Positions 33,549 through 43,359 of a stretch of DNA of 64,000 bases are shown piece after piece (position 1 is the stretch's first letter; the number at the start of each line of letters is the position of its first letter). Position numbers and translations under genes: made by a program. The notes beneath the pieces are model-generated. The model saw nothing but the letters and a program-made list of their open reading frames with translations. It made no database searches and was not told the DNA's origin. The stretch is from Nocardioides sp. (lineage in GTDB: Bacteria > Actinomycetota > Actinomycetes > Propionibacteriales > Nocardioidaceae), in NCBI GenBank assembly GCA_037045645.1, contig JBAOIH010000001.1, positions 1,712,001 to 1,776,000 of the forward strand, written 5' to 3'.

Positions 33549-35323
33549 TTCATGACGTAGAGGTCCTTGTAGTTGGGCGCACCGAGCGCACCGTCACCGG
33601 TCGGGTTGCCGATCTTCTCACCGAAGGTGAACAGGTCGTTGCGGAACGCGGTCGGGATGATCGGCAGGTACTCGGTGCCGACCTTCTCGTCCAGGTCACC
33701 CCAGGCAGCAGCCTGGTCCTCGAGCGGCATGGTGTAGATCGCGTCCATAGCGTCGTCGATCTCCGCCTCCGAGAATTGGGCGGTGTTGTAGACGGCGCCG
33801 GTCTTGATCAGCGGCGGGAGCATGGTGGAGCCCGACGGCCAGTCCGAGCACCAGTTCACGCCACGCAGGTTGAGCTTCTTGTTGATCTTGTTGTCGGGGT
33901 CGAGCCAGTAGGAGTACGGCGACTCGGTCTCCGGGATCGGGTAGCCCTTCACCGAGAAGCCACCCTCCTCCAGGCCCTTCTTGATCTGCTCGAAGGACGC
34001 CTTGGCCAGGCTCTCCTCGGAGTAGAGCATCTCGATCTGGTAGTCACCGGGCTCGTAGCCGGCTTCCTTGAGGAGTTCCTTGGACTTCTCGGCGTCGTAC
34101 TTGAACTGCTCGCCGTCCGCGTAGTACTCCTTCTTGCCCGCCATGCCCGGGGGCATCATCGAGTTGGCCGGAACACGGGTGACGCCCGGAAGCTCACCGC
34201 TGGCCAGCCAGACCGACTCGTACGGGTAGGCCCAGGCCAGCGCCTTGCGGACCTCGAGCTCCTTGATCTTGGTGTAGTCCGGCGACCAGAAGCTGGTGCA
34301 CTGTGCCGACTGCTGCACCAGGCGGTCGCCGAGCTCGGCGTCGGCCTTGGTGTAGTTGTCGGAACCGAGGCTGGCCGACAGCGCGGTCTGCGACTCGGTG
34401 TTGCCGCTCAGCATGATCTCGTCGACCTGAGCCTGGTCGGCGTTGAACTTGAAGACCCACGAGTCGGCGTACTGGTGGCGAGCCGGGTCGGAGTCGGGGC
34501 TCCACTGGTCGTTCTTGACCAGGACGAGCTCCTCCTCGGGACGGAAGGACTCAACCTTGTAGGGGCCGGTCGCCCACGGCTTCTTGCCGTAGTCGGGCGG
34601 CTGGGACGCGTCACCGAGCGGCGCCGGGCCCATCGCCATGAAGGCGCCCCAGTAGTCCATGTCCGGGAACGGGGTGGACATCTTGATGGTCACGGTGCGG
34701 GCGTCGTTGTCGAACGAGATGCCGTTCCACTTCTTGCCCTTGTCGGTGTAGGGGCCGGCGTACTTGTTCGCGCCCTTGAAGAAGTGCGTCGAGTACTCCG
34801 TACCGGGGCCGGACGGGAACTGCTTGGAGTCCAGCGAGCGGGTAATGCCGAAGGCGACCTCTTCCGCGGTGACCGGGTCACCGGTCTCCCAGGTGGCATC
34901 GTCACGGATGGTGAAGGTCCACTCGGTGAAGTCGTCGTTGGGCGTGCCCAGGTCCTCGGCGAGGTCGGGAACCAGGATCATCTCGCCCGACTCGTTGTCA
35001 CGCGCGTACTGCGTCAGCGACCGGTTGACCAGAGCCTGCTGGATCGAGTTGCCCGTGACGGACCAGCCGCCGGTGGGGTCGAGGTCCGTGGGGCCGGGGT
35101 CGCTGGGCAGGTACACCGTGATGGTGCCGCCAGTGGCCGCTCCGTCGACCTCGGGCGCCGGGCCTTGACGCTCGGCGTCCTTGGCGATGGTTTCCTCAGT
35201 GCCCTTGAAGGTGCGGTCATTCGTGGGCGTGTCGCCGTCGTCCGAGCCCGAACCGCCACACGCGGCCAGGGAGAACAACGCAACGCCGGTGGCAATCGCA
35301 AAAAGCGGCTTGCTCCGTCTCAT
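33545..35323 (-). CDS. Oligopeptide-type ABC transporter substrate-binding lipoprotein
   Basis: A 592-residue SBP_bac_5 protein. Signal peptide with lipobox SLAAC (Cys22), then an acidic/Thr linker. Family landmarks: PDLAEDLGTPNDDFTEWTF, the DPVTAEEVAFGITRSLD hallmark and KALAWAYPYE. Captures peptides for the OppB/C permeases. Second gene of the operon, after oppC. Confidence 0.92.
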   Translation of the reverse strand: MRRSKPLFAIATGVALFSLAACGGSGSDDGDTPTNDRTFKGTEETIAKDAERQGPAPEVDGAATGGTITVYLPSDPGPTDLDPTGGWSVTGNSIQQALVNRSLTQYARDNESGEMILVPDLAEDLGTPNDDFTEWTFTIRDDATWETGDPVTAEEVAFGITRSLDSKQFPSGPGTEYSTHFFKGANKYAGPYTDKGKKWNGISFDNDARTVTIKMSTPFPDMDYWGAFMAMGPAPLGDASQPPDYGKKPWATGPYKVESFRPEEELVLVKNDQWSPDSDPARHQYADSWVFKFNADQAQVDEIMLSGNTESQTALSASLGSDNYTKADAELGDRLVQQSAQCTSFWSPDYTKIKELEVRKALAWAYPYESVWLASGELPGVTRVPANSMMPPGMAGKKEYYADGEQFKYDAEKSKELLKEAGYEPGDYQIEMLYSEESLAKASFEQIKKGLEEGGFSVKGYPIPETESPYSYWLDPDNKINKKLNLRGVNWCSDWPSGSTMLPPLIKTGAVYNTAQFSEAEIDDAMDAIYTMPLEDQAAAWGDLDEKVGTEYLPIIPTAFRNDLFTFGEKIGNPTGDGALGAPNYKDLYVMK

Positions 35324-35397
35324 GCTGTCCAGCCTTTCTGTTTCTTTGATTCGTACCGGCTCCGGACTGGGGCACGGTGACGTGTTGTGGAGACCCG

Positions 35398-36423
35398 TCA
35401 GCGCCGGGTCTTGGGGTCGAGGGCGTCGCGGATCGCGTCACCCAGCAGGTTGAGGGAGAGGACCAGCAGCACGATGCCGATCATCGGTTCGTACAGATAC
35501 AGCGGATAATTGTCGAAGTAGCGCGTCGCCTTGTCGATCGTCTGGCCCCAGGACGCCCCCGAGGTGACACCGATGCCCAGGTAAGCCAGTCCGGCCTCAG
35601 CCGCCACGAAGCCAGGCAGCAACAGTGACGACGCGATGATCAGCGGCGCGGCCAGATTAGGCAGCAATTCCTTGATCATGATGCGGCTGGTCGGCATGCC
35701 CAGCACCCGGGCGGCCTGGACGAACTCGCGTTCGCGCAAGGAAAGCACCTCACCGCGGATGATGCGCGCGATGCCCATCCAGCCGAAGATCGCCAACACC
35801 CCGATCAGCACGAACCGCTGGATCGTGAAGTAGTGCTCACTGGTGGAGAACCGCTGGTTGATGATCGGCGCCAAGGTGAGCGCGGCCAAGAGGAACGGCA
35901 CCGTCAAGAAGAAGTCGGTGATGAACGAGATCACCTTGTCGACCTTGCCGCCCAAGAAGCCGGCCGTCAGGCCCATGAACAGGCCGAAGAGCACCGCGAA
36001 GAGCGTCGCGCTGCCGGCGATCACCAAGGACGTACGGCAGCCGTAGACCCAGTGGGCCAGGTTGTCGTCACCGGTCTTCGGCGCGACACCGAACGGGTGC
36101 TCAGGATCGAAACCATGGTTGGGCGGGCCCTTCTTGGGCAGCTGGCTCAACGGGTCCAGCACGTCGATCGCGAACTGCGTCTCCAGGGACACCCCGAAGA
36201 CCTTGGCGATCACACCGGCGAAGATCGCGACCAGGATGAAGAACAGTGCGATGCATGCACACACGACGGCGATCTTGTCCTTGCGCAACCGGCCAAGGGC
36301 GATCTGCATCGGCGACTTGCCGCTGATCTCCTTGGCTTTGGTGCTGTTGGGATCGTCGAGCTTCGCCTCGTCGCTCAAGGCACCGAGTGTCTCGGGCCCT
36401 GCCGTGGGTGTCGCCATGCGCAC
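35398..36423 (-). CDS. Oligopeptide/dipeptide ABC transporter permease (OppC-like)
   Basis: A 341-residue permease: cytoplasmic N-terminus (KSPMQIALGRLRKDKIAVVC), about six helices, FGVAPKTGDDNLAHWVYG typical of OppC, and the EAA loop FVQAARVLGMPTSRIMIKEL. First gene of the importer operon (oppC-binding protein-oppB-oppD-oppF), an order with oppC before the binding protein. A CCGGATC/GATCCGG inverted repeat lies upstream (36446-36481). Confidence 0.92.
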   Translation of the reverse strand: MRMATPTAGPETLGALSDEAKLDDPNSTKAKEISGKSPMQIALGRLRKDKIAVVCACIALFFILVAIFAGVIAKVFGVSLETQFAIDVLDPLSQLPKKGPPNHGFDPEHPFGVAPKTGDDNLAHWVYGCRTSLVIAGSATLFAVLFGLFMGLTAGFLGGKVDKVISFITDFFLTVPFLLAALTLAPIINQRFSTSEHYFTIQRFVLIGVLAIFGWMGIARIIRGEVLSLREREFVQAARVLGMPTSRIMIKELLPNLAAPLIIASSLLLPGFVAAEAGLAYLGIGVTSGASWGQTIDKATRYFDNYPLYLYEPMIGIVLLVLSLNLLGDAIRDALDPKTRR

Positions 36424-36558
36424 CTCTTCGTGGTTATCGAGGGGCCGGATCGGTATTTCGGGGATCGCCCAAAGATCCGGTGCGCCAAGGATCGGCGCCG
36501 CCGCGACTCTAGATGACCCAGGTACGTGTGATGGTCACCTCGCGGTAACGATCTGGTC

Positions 36559-38331
36559 TCAGTCGGTTCGGGCGGGCTCCGGCGTGCGCGGCGCGTCCAC
36601 ACCGGCCTCCTTGCGCTGCTCCGCGGTGATCGGCGCGGGCGCCGCGGTGAGCGGGTCGAAACCGCCCCCCGACTTCGGGAACGCGATGACGTCACGGATC
36701 GATTCGGACCGCGACAGCAGGGCCACGATGCGGTCCCACCCGAAGGCCAGGCCACCGTGGGGCGGCGCGCCGAACTTGAAGGCTTCGAGCAGAAAGCCGA
36801 ACTTCTCCTGCGCTTCCTCCTCGGTCAGTCCCATCACCGCGAAGACCCGCTTCTGCACGTCGTCTCGGTGGATACGGATGGAGCCACCACCGATCTCGTT
36901 GCCGTTGCAGACGATGTCGTACGCGTACGCCAGTGCGTGGCCTGGGTCGGCGTCGAAGGTCGCCAGATCCTGGGGGCTCGTGAACGCGTGGTGTACGGCC
37001 GTCCACGCGCCGGCACCCACGGCCACGTCGCCGCTCGCCACCGCGTCGGATGCTGGCTCGAACAGCGGCGCGTCCACGATCCACACGAAACTCCACGCGT
37101 CGTCGTCGATCAGGCCGGTGCGCCGACCGATCTCCAGCCGCGCCGCACCGAGCAGTGCCCGACTGGACTTGGCGGGACCCGCGGCGAAGAAGATGCAGTC
37201 ACCGGCCTGGGCGCCGGTGTGCTCGGCCAGACCGGCGATCTCGGCCTCGCTGAGGTTCTTGGCGACCGGCCCTGCGAGAGTGCCGTCCTCGGCGAGGGTG
37301 ACGTACGCCAGGCCCTTCGCACCACGCTGCTTGGCCCACTCCTGCCAGGCGTCGAACTGCCGCCGAGGCTGACTGCCACCACCGGGCATCACGACCGCGC
37401 CCACGTAGTCGGCCTGGAAGACCCGGAACGTGGTGTCCTGGAAGTAGTCGGTGCAGTCGACCAACTCCTGGCCCATCCGCAGGTCGGGCTTGTCGGAGCC
37501 GAAGCGGGCCATCGCATCGGCATAGGTCATCCGCGGGATCGGCGTGGTGATCTCATGGCCGATCAGGCGCCAGAGCGCGACCAGGACATCCTCGGCGACG
37601 GCGATGACATCGTCCTGCTCGACGAAGCTCATCTCCAGGTCGAGTTGGGTGAACTCCGGCTGCCGATCGGCGCGGAAGTCCTCGTCGCGATAGCAGCGTG
37701 CGATCTGGAAGTAGCGCTCCATCCCGGCGACCATCAGCAACTGCTTGAACAACTGCGGGCTCTGCGGCAGGGCGTACCAACTGCCAGGCTGCAGCCGGGC
37801 CGGGACCAGGAAGTCGCGCGCGCCTTCGGGAGTGCTGCGAGTCAGCGTCGGGGTCTCGATCTCGACGAAGCCTTGGGCGTCGAGCACGTCGCGGGCGGCC
37901 TTGTTGACCTTGCTGCGCAGCCGCAACGCGGTGTTCGGGGCGGGGCGCCGTAGGTCGAGATAACGGTGGCGCAGCCGCGCCTCCTCGCCGACCTCGACAT
38001 GCTCGTCGATGGGGAACGGCAGCGGAGCGCTCGCCGAGAGCACCTCGACGTCTGCGGCGACGACCTCGATCTCCCCGGTCGCGAGGTTGGCGTTCTCGTT
38101 GCCGTCCTTGCGGCGGACGACCTCACCGGTGATCTTCAAGCAGAATTCGTTGCGCAGGCTGCTGGCGACCTGCTCGTCGCGTACGACGACCTGGACGACG
38201 CCACTGGCCTCGCGCAGGTCGAGGAAGGCGACACCACCGTGGTCGCGGCGGCGGGCAACCCACCCGGCGAGGACGACCGTCTCGCCGATGTTGGCGGCAC
38301 TCAGCGTGCCGGCGTCGTGGGTGCGGATCAT
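36559..38331 (-). CDS. aspS: Aspartyl-tRNA synthetase
   Basis: A 590-residue bacterial AspRS: N-terminal OB fold (VVLAGWVARRRDHGGVAFLDLR), class II motif 2 FQIARCYRDEDFRADRQPEF, the GAD insert, and motif 3 GGLAFGWDRIVALL. ATG 38331 overlaps the hisS stop (ATGA). Whether it is discriminating or also charges tRNA-Asn cannot be told here. Confidence 0.96.
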   Translation of the reverse strand: MIRTHDAGTLSAANIGETVVLAGWVARRRDHGGVAFLDLREASGVVQVVVRDEQVASSLRNEFCLKITGEVVRRKDGNENANLATGEIEVVAADVEVLSASAPLPFPIDEHVEVGEEARLRHRYLDLRRPAPNTALRLRSKVNKAARDVLDAQGFVEIETPTLTRSTPEGARDFLVPARLQPGSWYALPQSPQLFKQLLMVAGMERYFQIARCYRDEDFRADRQPEFTQLDLEMSFVEQDDVIAVAEDVLVALWRLIGHEITTPIPRMTYADAMARFGSDKPDLRMGQELVDCTDYFQDTTFRVFQADYVGAVVMPGGGSQPRRQFDAWQEWAKQRGAKGLAYVTLAEDGTLAGPVAKNLSEAEIAGLAEHTGAQAGDCIFFAAGPAKSSRALLGAARLEIGRRTGLIDDDAWSFVWIVDAPLFEPASDAVASGDVAVGAGAWTAVHHAFTSPQDLATFDADPGHALAYAYDIVCNGNEIGGGSIRIHRDDVQKRVFAVMGLTEEEAQEKFGFLLEAFKFGAPPHGGLAFGWDRIVALLSRSESIRDVIAFPKSGGGFDPLTAAPAPITAEQRKEAGVDAPRTPEPARTD

Positions 38332-39674
38332 GAGTTCTCCTTGGTAATGACGATCGGATGCAGGTCGACGGCGGGCGGGGTCCACTCCCCCGGGTCGGCG
38401 TCGGCCTGATCCCCGGAGCGGATGTCCTTGACCTGATGGGCCTGGTCCCCCGAGCCGGGGAACCAAACGTACGGAATGCCGCGACGCTCCGCGAAACGAA
38501 TTTGCTTGCCGAACTTCTGCGGTGCGGCCGCGACCTCGGTCGCGATGCCACGCTTGCGAAGCGCCGACGCGACCGCCTCCGACTCGGCACGGCTCTCCTC
38601 ATCGGTGACCGCGACAAGGACCGCGCTGGGCACCGGGCGGCTCCCGGCGAGGACGCCGTCGGCGATCAGCGGGATCAGCGTGCGCGACACGCCGAAGGAG
38701 ACGCCCACGCCCGGATAAGTCGTACGCCCGTCACTGGCCAGAGCGTCGTAACGACCACCACCCCCGACCGACTTCAGGCGCTCGTACCCGGTCATGAAGA
38801 TCTCCACGACGGTGCCGGTGTAGTAGTCCAACCCGCGGGCGATGCGCAGATTGGCTTCCACTGTCACCTTGGTGTGACCACCTGCGGCACACCCCTCGAC
38901 GACCGCGGCAAGTTCGCCCAGGCCTTCGTCGAGCAACTCGTCGTCGACGCCGAGAGCGCGCACCCGCTCAACGAGGCTGGTGTCCGCGACCCTGATGCTC
39001 GCGAGCTCGAGTGCCTTCTCGGCCTGCTCGGGCGTGGCCCCCGCGTTGTCAACCAGGAGCCTGGCGACCTCCTCGGCAGGCAGCTTGTCGAGTTTGTCGA
39101 TGGTGCGGATGGCGGCCGTGACGTCGGCGATGCCAAGGCCCCGGTAGAAGCCCTGGATCAGCTTGCGGTTGTTGAACTGGAAGGAGACCGGCGGGATCGG
39201 GAGCGCGTCGAGTGCCTCCACCATGACCCGCATGACCTCGATGTCGTGGTGGAACGCCAAGACGTCGCGCCCGACGATGTCGACGTCTGCCTGGGTGAAC
39301 TGTCGATAGCGGCCTTCCTGCGGACGCTCGCCGCGCCACGCAGGCTGGATCTGGAAACGACGGAACGGGAACTCCAGGTGACCGGCGTGCTCCAGGGTGT
39401 AGCGCGCGAACGGCACGGTCAGGTCGAAGTGCAGCCCCAGCCCACTGTCGTCACCGCTGTCCTCGGCCTGGAGCCGACGCAGGACGTAGATCTCCTTGTC
39501 GATCTCCCCACCTTTGGCGAGCCGGTCCAGTGGCTCCACGACGCGGGTCTCGATGTTGGCGAAACCGTGCAACTCGAAGGAGCGCGACAGACTCGCGATC
39601 ACCTCGCGTTCCACGACGCGTTGTGAAGGGAGAAACTCGGGGAACCCGCTGAGCGGGCCGATCTTCTGGGCCAT
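38328..39674 (-). CDS. hisS: Histidyl-tRNA synthetase
   Basis: A 448-residue HisRS: motif 1 region SQRVVEREVIASLSRSFELH, LHFDLTVPFARY, motif 2 RFQIQPAWRGERPQEGRYRQ, RGLDYYTGTVVEIF and a C-terminal anticodon domain. Six bases downstream of the hydrolase gene and coupled to aspS. Confidence 0.96.
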   Translation of the reverse strand: MAQKIGPLSGFPEFLPSQRVVEREVIASLSRSFELHGFANIETRVVEPLDRLAKGGEIDKEIYVLRRLQAEDSGDDSGLGLHFDLTVPFARYTLEHAGHLEFPFRRFQIQPAWRGERPQEGRYRQFTQADVDIVGRDVLAFHHDIEVMRVMVEALDALPIPPVSFQFNNRKLIQGFYRGLGIADVTAAIRTIDKLDKLPAEEVARLLVDNAGATPEQAEKALELASIRVADTSLVERVRALGVDDELLDEGLGELAAVVEGCAAGGHTKVTVEANLRIARGLDYYTGTVVEIFMTGYERLKSVGGGGRYDALASDGRTTYPGVGVSFGVSRTLIPLIADGVLAGSRPVPSAVLVAVTDEESRAESEAVASALRKRGIATEVAAAPQKFGKQIRFAERRGIPYVWFPGSGDQAHQVKDIRSGDQADADPGEWTPPAVDLHPIVITKENS

Positions 39675-39680
39675 TGCTGG

Positions 39681-40364
39681 TCAGAGTCCTTGCAGATATG
39701 GGTTGACGGCGCGTTCGCGCCCGATGGAGGTCTGTTCACCATGCCCGGGCAGCACCACGATGTCGTCCGGCAGGGGCAACACCTTGTCGCGCAGGCTGTC
39801 GAGCATCTGGGCATGGTCCCCGCCAGGCAGGTCCGTACGCCCGATGGAACCGGCAAACAGGACGTCACCAGACCACAGCACCTGGCTGACGTCCTGCTCG
39901 GCGTACGGCGTCCGGAACATGATCGAGCCCTGGGTATGTCCGGGCGCATGGTCGACGGTGAAGTCGAGGCCTGCCACGGTGAAGGTGTCGGCGTCGTGGA
40001 GGACGCGTACGTCGTCGGGCTCGACCCACTGGTGCTCTTGTCCGCCGAGCAGCTGCGGCAACATCGCCTTCGTGTCGGGGCTCATGCCCGCGAGGGGGTC
40101 GGCGAGCAGATGACGATCTTCGGGGTGGATGTAGGCCACCGCGTCATAGGTCCCGGCGACCGGTGTGACACTCCAGATGTGGTCGAGATGGCCGTGGGTG
40201 GCCAGCACCGCTACGGGCTTGAGCCGATGCTCGCGTACGACCTCGGCGACACCGTCCGCGGCCTGCATGCCCGGATCGATGACCACGCACTCGGCACCCG
40301 CGCCTGTCGCCACGACATAGCAATTGGTGCCCCAGGGACCTGCGGGGAAGCCGGCAATGAACAC
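39681..40364 (-). CDS. Metallo-beta-lactamase-fold hydrolase (glyoxalase II-like)
   Basis: A 227-residue protein with the zinc motif THGHLDH (about 56-62), later His in DHAPGHTQGS, Asp in WSGDVLFAGSIGR and a final HGEQT. Close in layout to hydroxyacylglutathione hydrolases; actinobacteria lack glutathione, so another thioester is likely. The GTG start lies 7 bases after a TAGTCT -10 (minus strand 40376-40371), so the mRNA is probably leaderless. Confidence 0.88.
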   Translation of the reverse strand: MFIAGFPAGPWGTNCYVVATGAGAECVVIDPGMQAADGVAEVVREHRLKPVAVLATHGHLDHIWSVTPVAGTYDAVAYIHPEDRHLLADPLAGMSPDTKAMLPQLLGGQEHQWVEPDDVRVLHDADTFTVAGLDFTVDHAPGHTQGSIMFRTPYAEQDVSQVLWSGDVLFAGSIGRTDLPGGDHAQMLDSLRDKVLPLPDDIVVLPGHGEQTSIGRERAVNPYLQGL

Positions 40365-40370
40365 CCGCGC

Positions 40371-40419
40371 AGACTATCGAGAGACCGTACTCCCGCCCGC
40401 ATCTGGCCTCGCCTACGAT
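40371..40419. promoter_or_regulatory. Divergent promoter region, hydrolase/DUF349 genes
   Basis: On the minus strand TAGTCT (40376-40371) ends seven bases before the GTG at 40364. On the plus strand TACGAT (40414-40419) ends nine bases before the ATG at 40428. Both are actinobacterial -10 shapes placed for leaderless or nearly leaderless transcripts. Confidence 0.5.
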
Positions 40420-40427
40420 GTGTGACC

Positions 40428-41651
40428 ATGTCTGGCACGAGCAGCGAATGGGGACGGGTCGCCGACGACGGCACCGTCTTCGTCAAGACCTCCGACGGCG
40501 AACGTCCCGTGGGCCAGGTCCCCGACAGCACTCCGGAGGAAGCGCTCGCGATCTACGTGAAGCGCTACGCCGATCTGGAGACCGACGTCAGCCTGCTCGA
40601 GCAGCGGGTGCGCGCGGGTCTGCTCTCACCAGAGGCCGCGACGGCGTCGATCAAGTCGCTGCGAGAGACCCTTCCCGAGGCCTCTGCCGTCGGTGACCTG
40701 GTAGCACTGGTCGCGCGTCTCGACGCACTCGGCCCGGTGCTGGCCACCCAGCGCGCCGCGCGCAAGGAGCAGAAAGCGCAGGAGTTGGCGCAGAGCAAGA
40801 GCGCCAAGGAGGGCCTGGTCGGCGAAGCCGAGAAGATCGCCGAGGGCAAGGACTGGCGCAACGGCGCCAATCGGATGCGCGACTTGTTGACGAAGTGGAA
40901 AGAGCTCCCCCGGCTCGACAAATCCACAGATGACGAGTTGTGGCACCGGTTCTCCGGGGCGCGCACGGCGTACACCAAGCGCCGCAAGGCGCACTTCGCC
41001 GAGATGGACGAGAAGCGTGCGGGCTCGCAGGTGGTCAAGCAACGCCTGGTGAAGGAGGCCGAGGCGCTGTCCACGTCGACCGACTGGGGCCTGACGGCAG
41101 GGCGTTACCGCGACCTGATGCGCGACTGGAAGGCCGCCGGTCCGGCGCCGCGCGAGGTCGAGGAGACCTTGTGGCAGCAGTTCCGCGCCGCGCAGGACGC
41201 CTTCTTCGGGGCGCGAGACGCCGAGAACGCCAAGGTCGATGCGGAGTTCGCCGCCAACGCCGAGGTGAAGCGAGCCCTCCTCGTGGAAGCCGAGGCTTTG
41301 CTGCCGATCACCAACCTGGAAGCCGCGAAACGCGCCTTCCGCGATCTCGCCGAGAAGTGGGACGCAGCCGGCAAGGTCCCCCGTGGCGACATCAAGGACC
41401 TCGAAGGCCGGATGCGCAAGGTCGAGAACGCGTTGAAGTCGGTCGAGGACGACAAGTGGCGCCGTCAGGACCAGACCGCGCGGGCAGACGACATGGTCGG
41501 CAAGTTCCAGGCCGCGATCAACAAACTCCAGGCAGATCTGGACAAGGCACGAACCACTGGTGACACGCGCAAGGCCAAGGACCTGGAAGCCAAGCTGACC
41601 TCCCAGCAGGCGTTCTTGGACATGGCGCGCCGGTCGTCGGCCGGTCTCTGA
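40428..41651 (+). CDS. DUF349 domain protein
   Basis: A 407-residue, mostly helical protein with three DUF349-like repeats (WRNGANRMRDLLTKWKEL; WGLTAGRYRDLMRDWKAAG; FRDLAEKWDAAGKVPR), each ending in a W-K/D-x-A-G segment, and a coiled-coil end (KLQADLDKARTTGD). Function unknown. The stop codon starts a 22-bp tandem repeat. Confidence 0.88.
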   Translation: MSGTSSEWGRVADDGTVFVKTSDGERPVGQVPDSTPEEALAIYVKRYADLETDVSLLEQRVRAGLLSPEAATASIKSLRETLPEASAVGDLVALVARLDALGPVLATQRAARKEQKAQELAQSKSAKEGLVGEAEKIAEGKDWRNGANRMRDLLTKWKELPRLDKSTDDELWHRFSGARTAYTKRRKAHFAEMDEKRAGSQVVKQRLVKEAEALSTSTDWGLTAGRYRDLMRDWKAAGPAPREVEETLWQQFRAAQDAFFGARDAENAKVDAEFAANAEVKRALLVEAEALLPITNLEAAKRAFRDLAEKWDAAGKVPRGDIKDLEGRMRKVENALKSVEDDKWRRQDQTARADDMVGKFQAAINKLQADLDKARTTGDTRKAKDLEAKLTSQQAFLDMARRSSAGL

Positions 41652-41708
41652 CGTTGAGTTGGGCCCCCCTGACCGTTGAGTTGTGCCTGCCTGGCCGTTG
41701 AGTTGTGC
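41650..41708. repeat. 22-bp tandem array after the DUF349 gene
   Basis: Three copies of CGTTGAGTTGKGCC start at 41652, 41674 and 41696, exactly 22 apart. The first begins at the DUF349 stop (TGACGTTGAGTTG, TGA 41649-41651); the second repeats the TGA and the third has TGG. The TAGGCT -10 of the next gene follows directly. Confidence 0.85.
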
Positions 41709-41729
41709 CTCGGGTAGGCTCTCGCGCTT

Positions 41730-42551
41730 GTGCGTACGACGGGGGCGGGTTTCGCAGTACGCCCCTACCGGCTGCTCTTTCGCGCCGGCATTCGGCAGCA
41801 GTCGACGTACCGACTCGCCATGCTCGGAGGCCTCGTCGCCAATCTGACCTTCGGCTTCTTGAAGGTCGCGATGTTGTTCGCGACCGTCGAGGCGGCCGGC
41901 GGTGAGGTCGCCGGCTACACAGTCGCCACGATGTCGACCTACATCTGGCTCAGCCAGGGCATGCTCGGCTCGGTCAACCTGTACGGGCGTACGGACCTGG
42001 CGTTGCGGATCAAGTCGGGCGATGTGGCGGTCGACTTCCTCAGACCTCTCGACGTACATCTCGCACACATCGCCACCGATGTGGGCAAGGGCGTCTGGGC
42101 ATTGCTCCCGCGCGGCCTGCCGAGCGTGTTGATCGGCGCACTGGTGGTGGGCATGGCGCTGCCGAGTTCGCCGTGGGCGTACGCCTTGGGTGCGCTCTCG
42201 CTGCTCCTCGGGATCACGGTCAGCGCCGCGACGGTCTATCTGGTCGGCACTGCCGGCTTCTGGCTCGTGGAAGGCCGCGGCGTACAGACCTTCTACATGG
42301 TCGTGTCCGGATTTCTGGCCGGCTTGTTCGTGCCGATCTCGCTCTTCCCGCGCTGGCTGGAGATCGTCGCGACGTGTACGCCGTTCCCGTCGATGATGAT
42401 GTATCCGATCGACGTGCTCTCCGGGCGGATCGACGGTCTCGCCGCAGTGGGTCTCGTGGCCGCGCAGGTCGGGTGGCTGGCGTTGATGCTGATCATCGGG
42501 CAGGCACTGACCCGAGCCGGCAGGCGCACGGTGGAGGTGCAAGGTGGCTGA
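41730..42551 (+). CDS. ABC-2 exporter permease, first subunit
   Basis: A 273-residue membrane protein with six predicted helices, of the ABC2_membrane_6 type (PF06182-like): YRLAMLGGLVANLTFGFLK, STYIWLSQGML, VDFLRPLDVHLAHIATDVG. GTG 41730 lies 10 bases after TAGGCT, so a very short leader is likely. Overlaps the next permease by eight bases. Exported compound unknown. Confidence 0.85.
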   Translation: MRTTGAGFAVRPYRLLFRAGIRQQSTYRLAMLGGLVANLTFGFLKVAMLFATVEAAGGEVAGYTVATMSTYIWLSQGMLGSVNLYGRTDLALRIKSGDVAVDFLRPLDVHLAHIATDVGKGVWALLPRGLPSVLIGALVVGMALPSSPWAYALGALSLLLGITVSAATVYLVGTAGFWLVEGRGVQTFYMVVSGFLAGLFVPISLFPRWLEIVATCTPFPSMMMYPIDVLSGRIDGLAAVGLVAAQVGWLALMLIIGQALTRAGRRTVEVQGG

Positions 42552-43359
42552 ATCACTCGCCGCGGCTACGCGTCCCTATCGCGTCGTACTCGCCTCGCGG
42601 ATGCGCAGTCAGCGGTCCTACCGGACAAGTTTTCGGCTCGATCTGCTCAGTACCTTCCTGATCGGGTTCGTCGAACTCGCCGAAGTGTGGGTGCTCTTCC
42701 ACGCTGTCGGCTCGATCGGCGGGATGGAGTTGCGCCACATCCTGCTGGTCTTCGGTCTGGCCGAGTTCGCGTACTGCCTTGCCGACATGGTCGTGGGGCA
42801 CTGCGACGAACTTCCCCACTATCTCCGTGCCGGCACGTTAGACGTCTTCTATCTGCGGCCGCAGCCGTTGCTCTTGCAGTTGATCACCTGCGACATCAGC
42901 CTGCGCCGACTGGCACGTGCCACCGTCGGACTGGGAGCCATGGTCGCGGCGTTCGTCTGGAACGACATCGACTGGAGCGTCAGCGCGGTGACGCTGGTCA
43001 TGATCAGCCTGGTGAGTGGCTTCGTGATGTTCAGTTCGCTGTTCGTCTCGGCCGGCGGCTTGCAGTTCTTCTTGATCAACGGCGCCGAGATGACCAATGC
43101 GTACGTCTATGGCGGCAAGTATGCCGCCACCCAACCCGCGGCGGTCTGGAACCGGCCGCTGTGGGCGATCTTCGGCTTCTTCTTCCCGATGGCCTTCACC
43201 GCCTACCTGCCCGCGCTGATCCTGCTAGGACTACCCGCGCCTCATGGACTGCCTGACTGGATCGGCTGGCTCGCCCCCGTACTCGCGCTCTGGTCGGCCA
43301 CCTTCGCAGGATTGTGTTGGCGGTGGGGCGTACGCCACTACCAAGGAGGTGGCGGATGA
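42544..43359 (+). CDS. ABC-2 exporter permease, second subunit
   Basis: A 271-residue permease similar in layout to its upstream partner: SYRTSFRLDLLSTFLIGFVE, LRAGTLDVFYLRPQPLLLQL (the conserved 'D-x-x-LLRP' region) and six helices. The pair should form the membrane channel of a heteromeric exporter. GTG start; ATGA overlap with the ATPase gene. Confidence 0.85.
   Translation: MAESLAAATRPYRVVLASRMRSQRSYRTSFRLDLLSTFLIGFVELAEVWVLFHAVGSIGGMELRHILLVFGLAEFAYCLADMVVGHCDELPHYLRAGTLDVFYLRPQPLLLQLITCDISLRRLARATVGLGAMVAAFVWNDIDWSVSAVTLVMISLVSGFVMFSSLFVSAGGLQFFLINGAEMTNAYVYGGKYAATQPAAVWNRPLWAIFGFFFPMAFTAYLPALILLGLPAPHGLPDWIGWLAPVLALWSATFAGLCWRWGVRHYQGGGG

Noticed and set aside
40626..42542. 638-codon minus-strand frame
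   Set aside because: Antisense to the DUF349 and exporter permease genes; composition typical of shadow frames.
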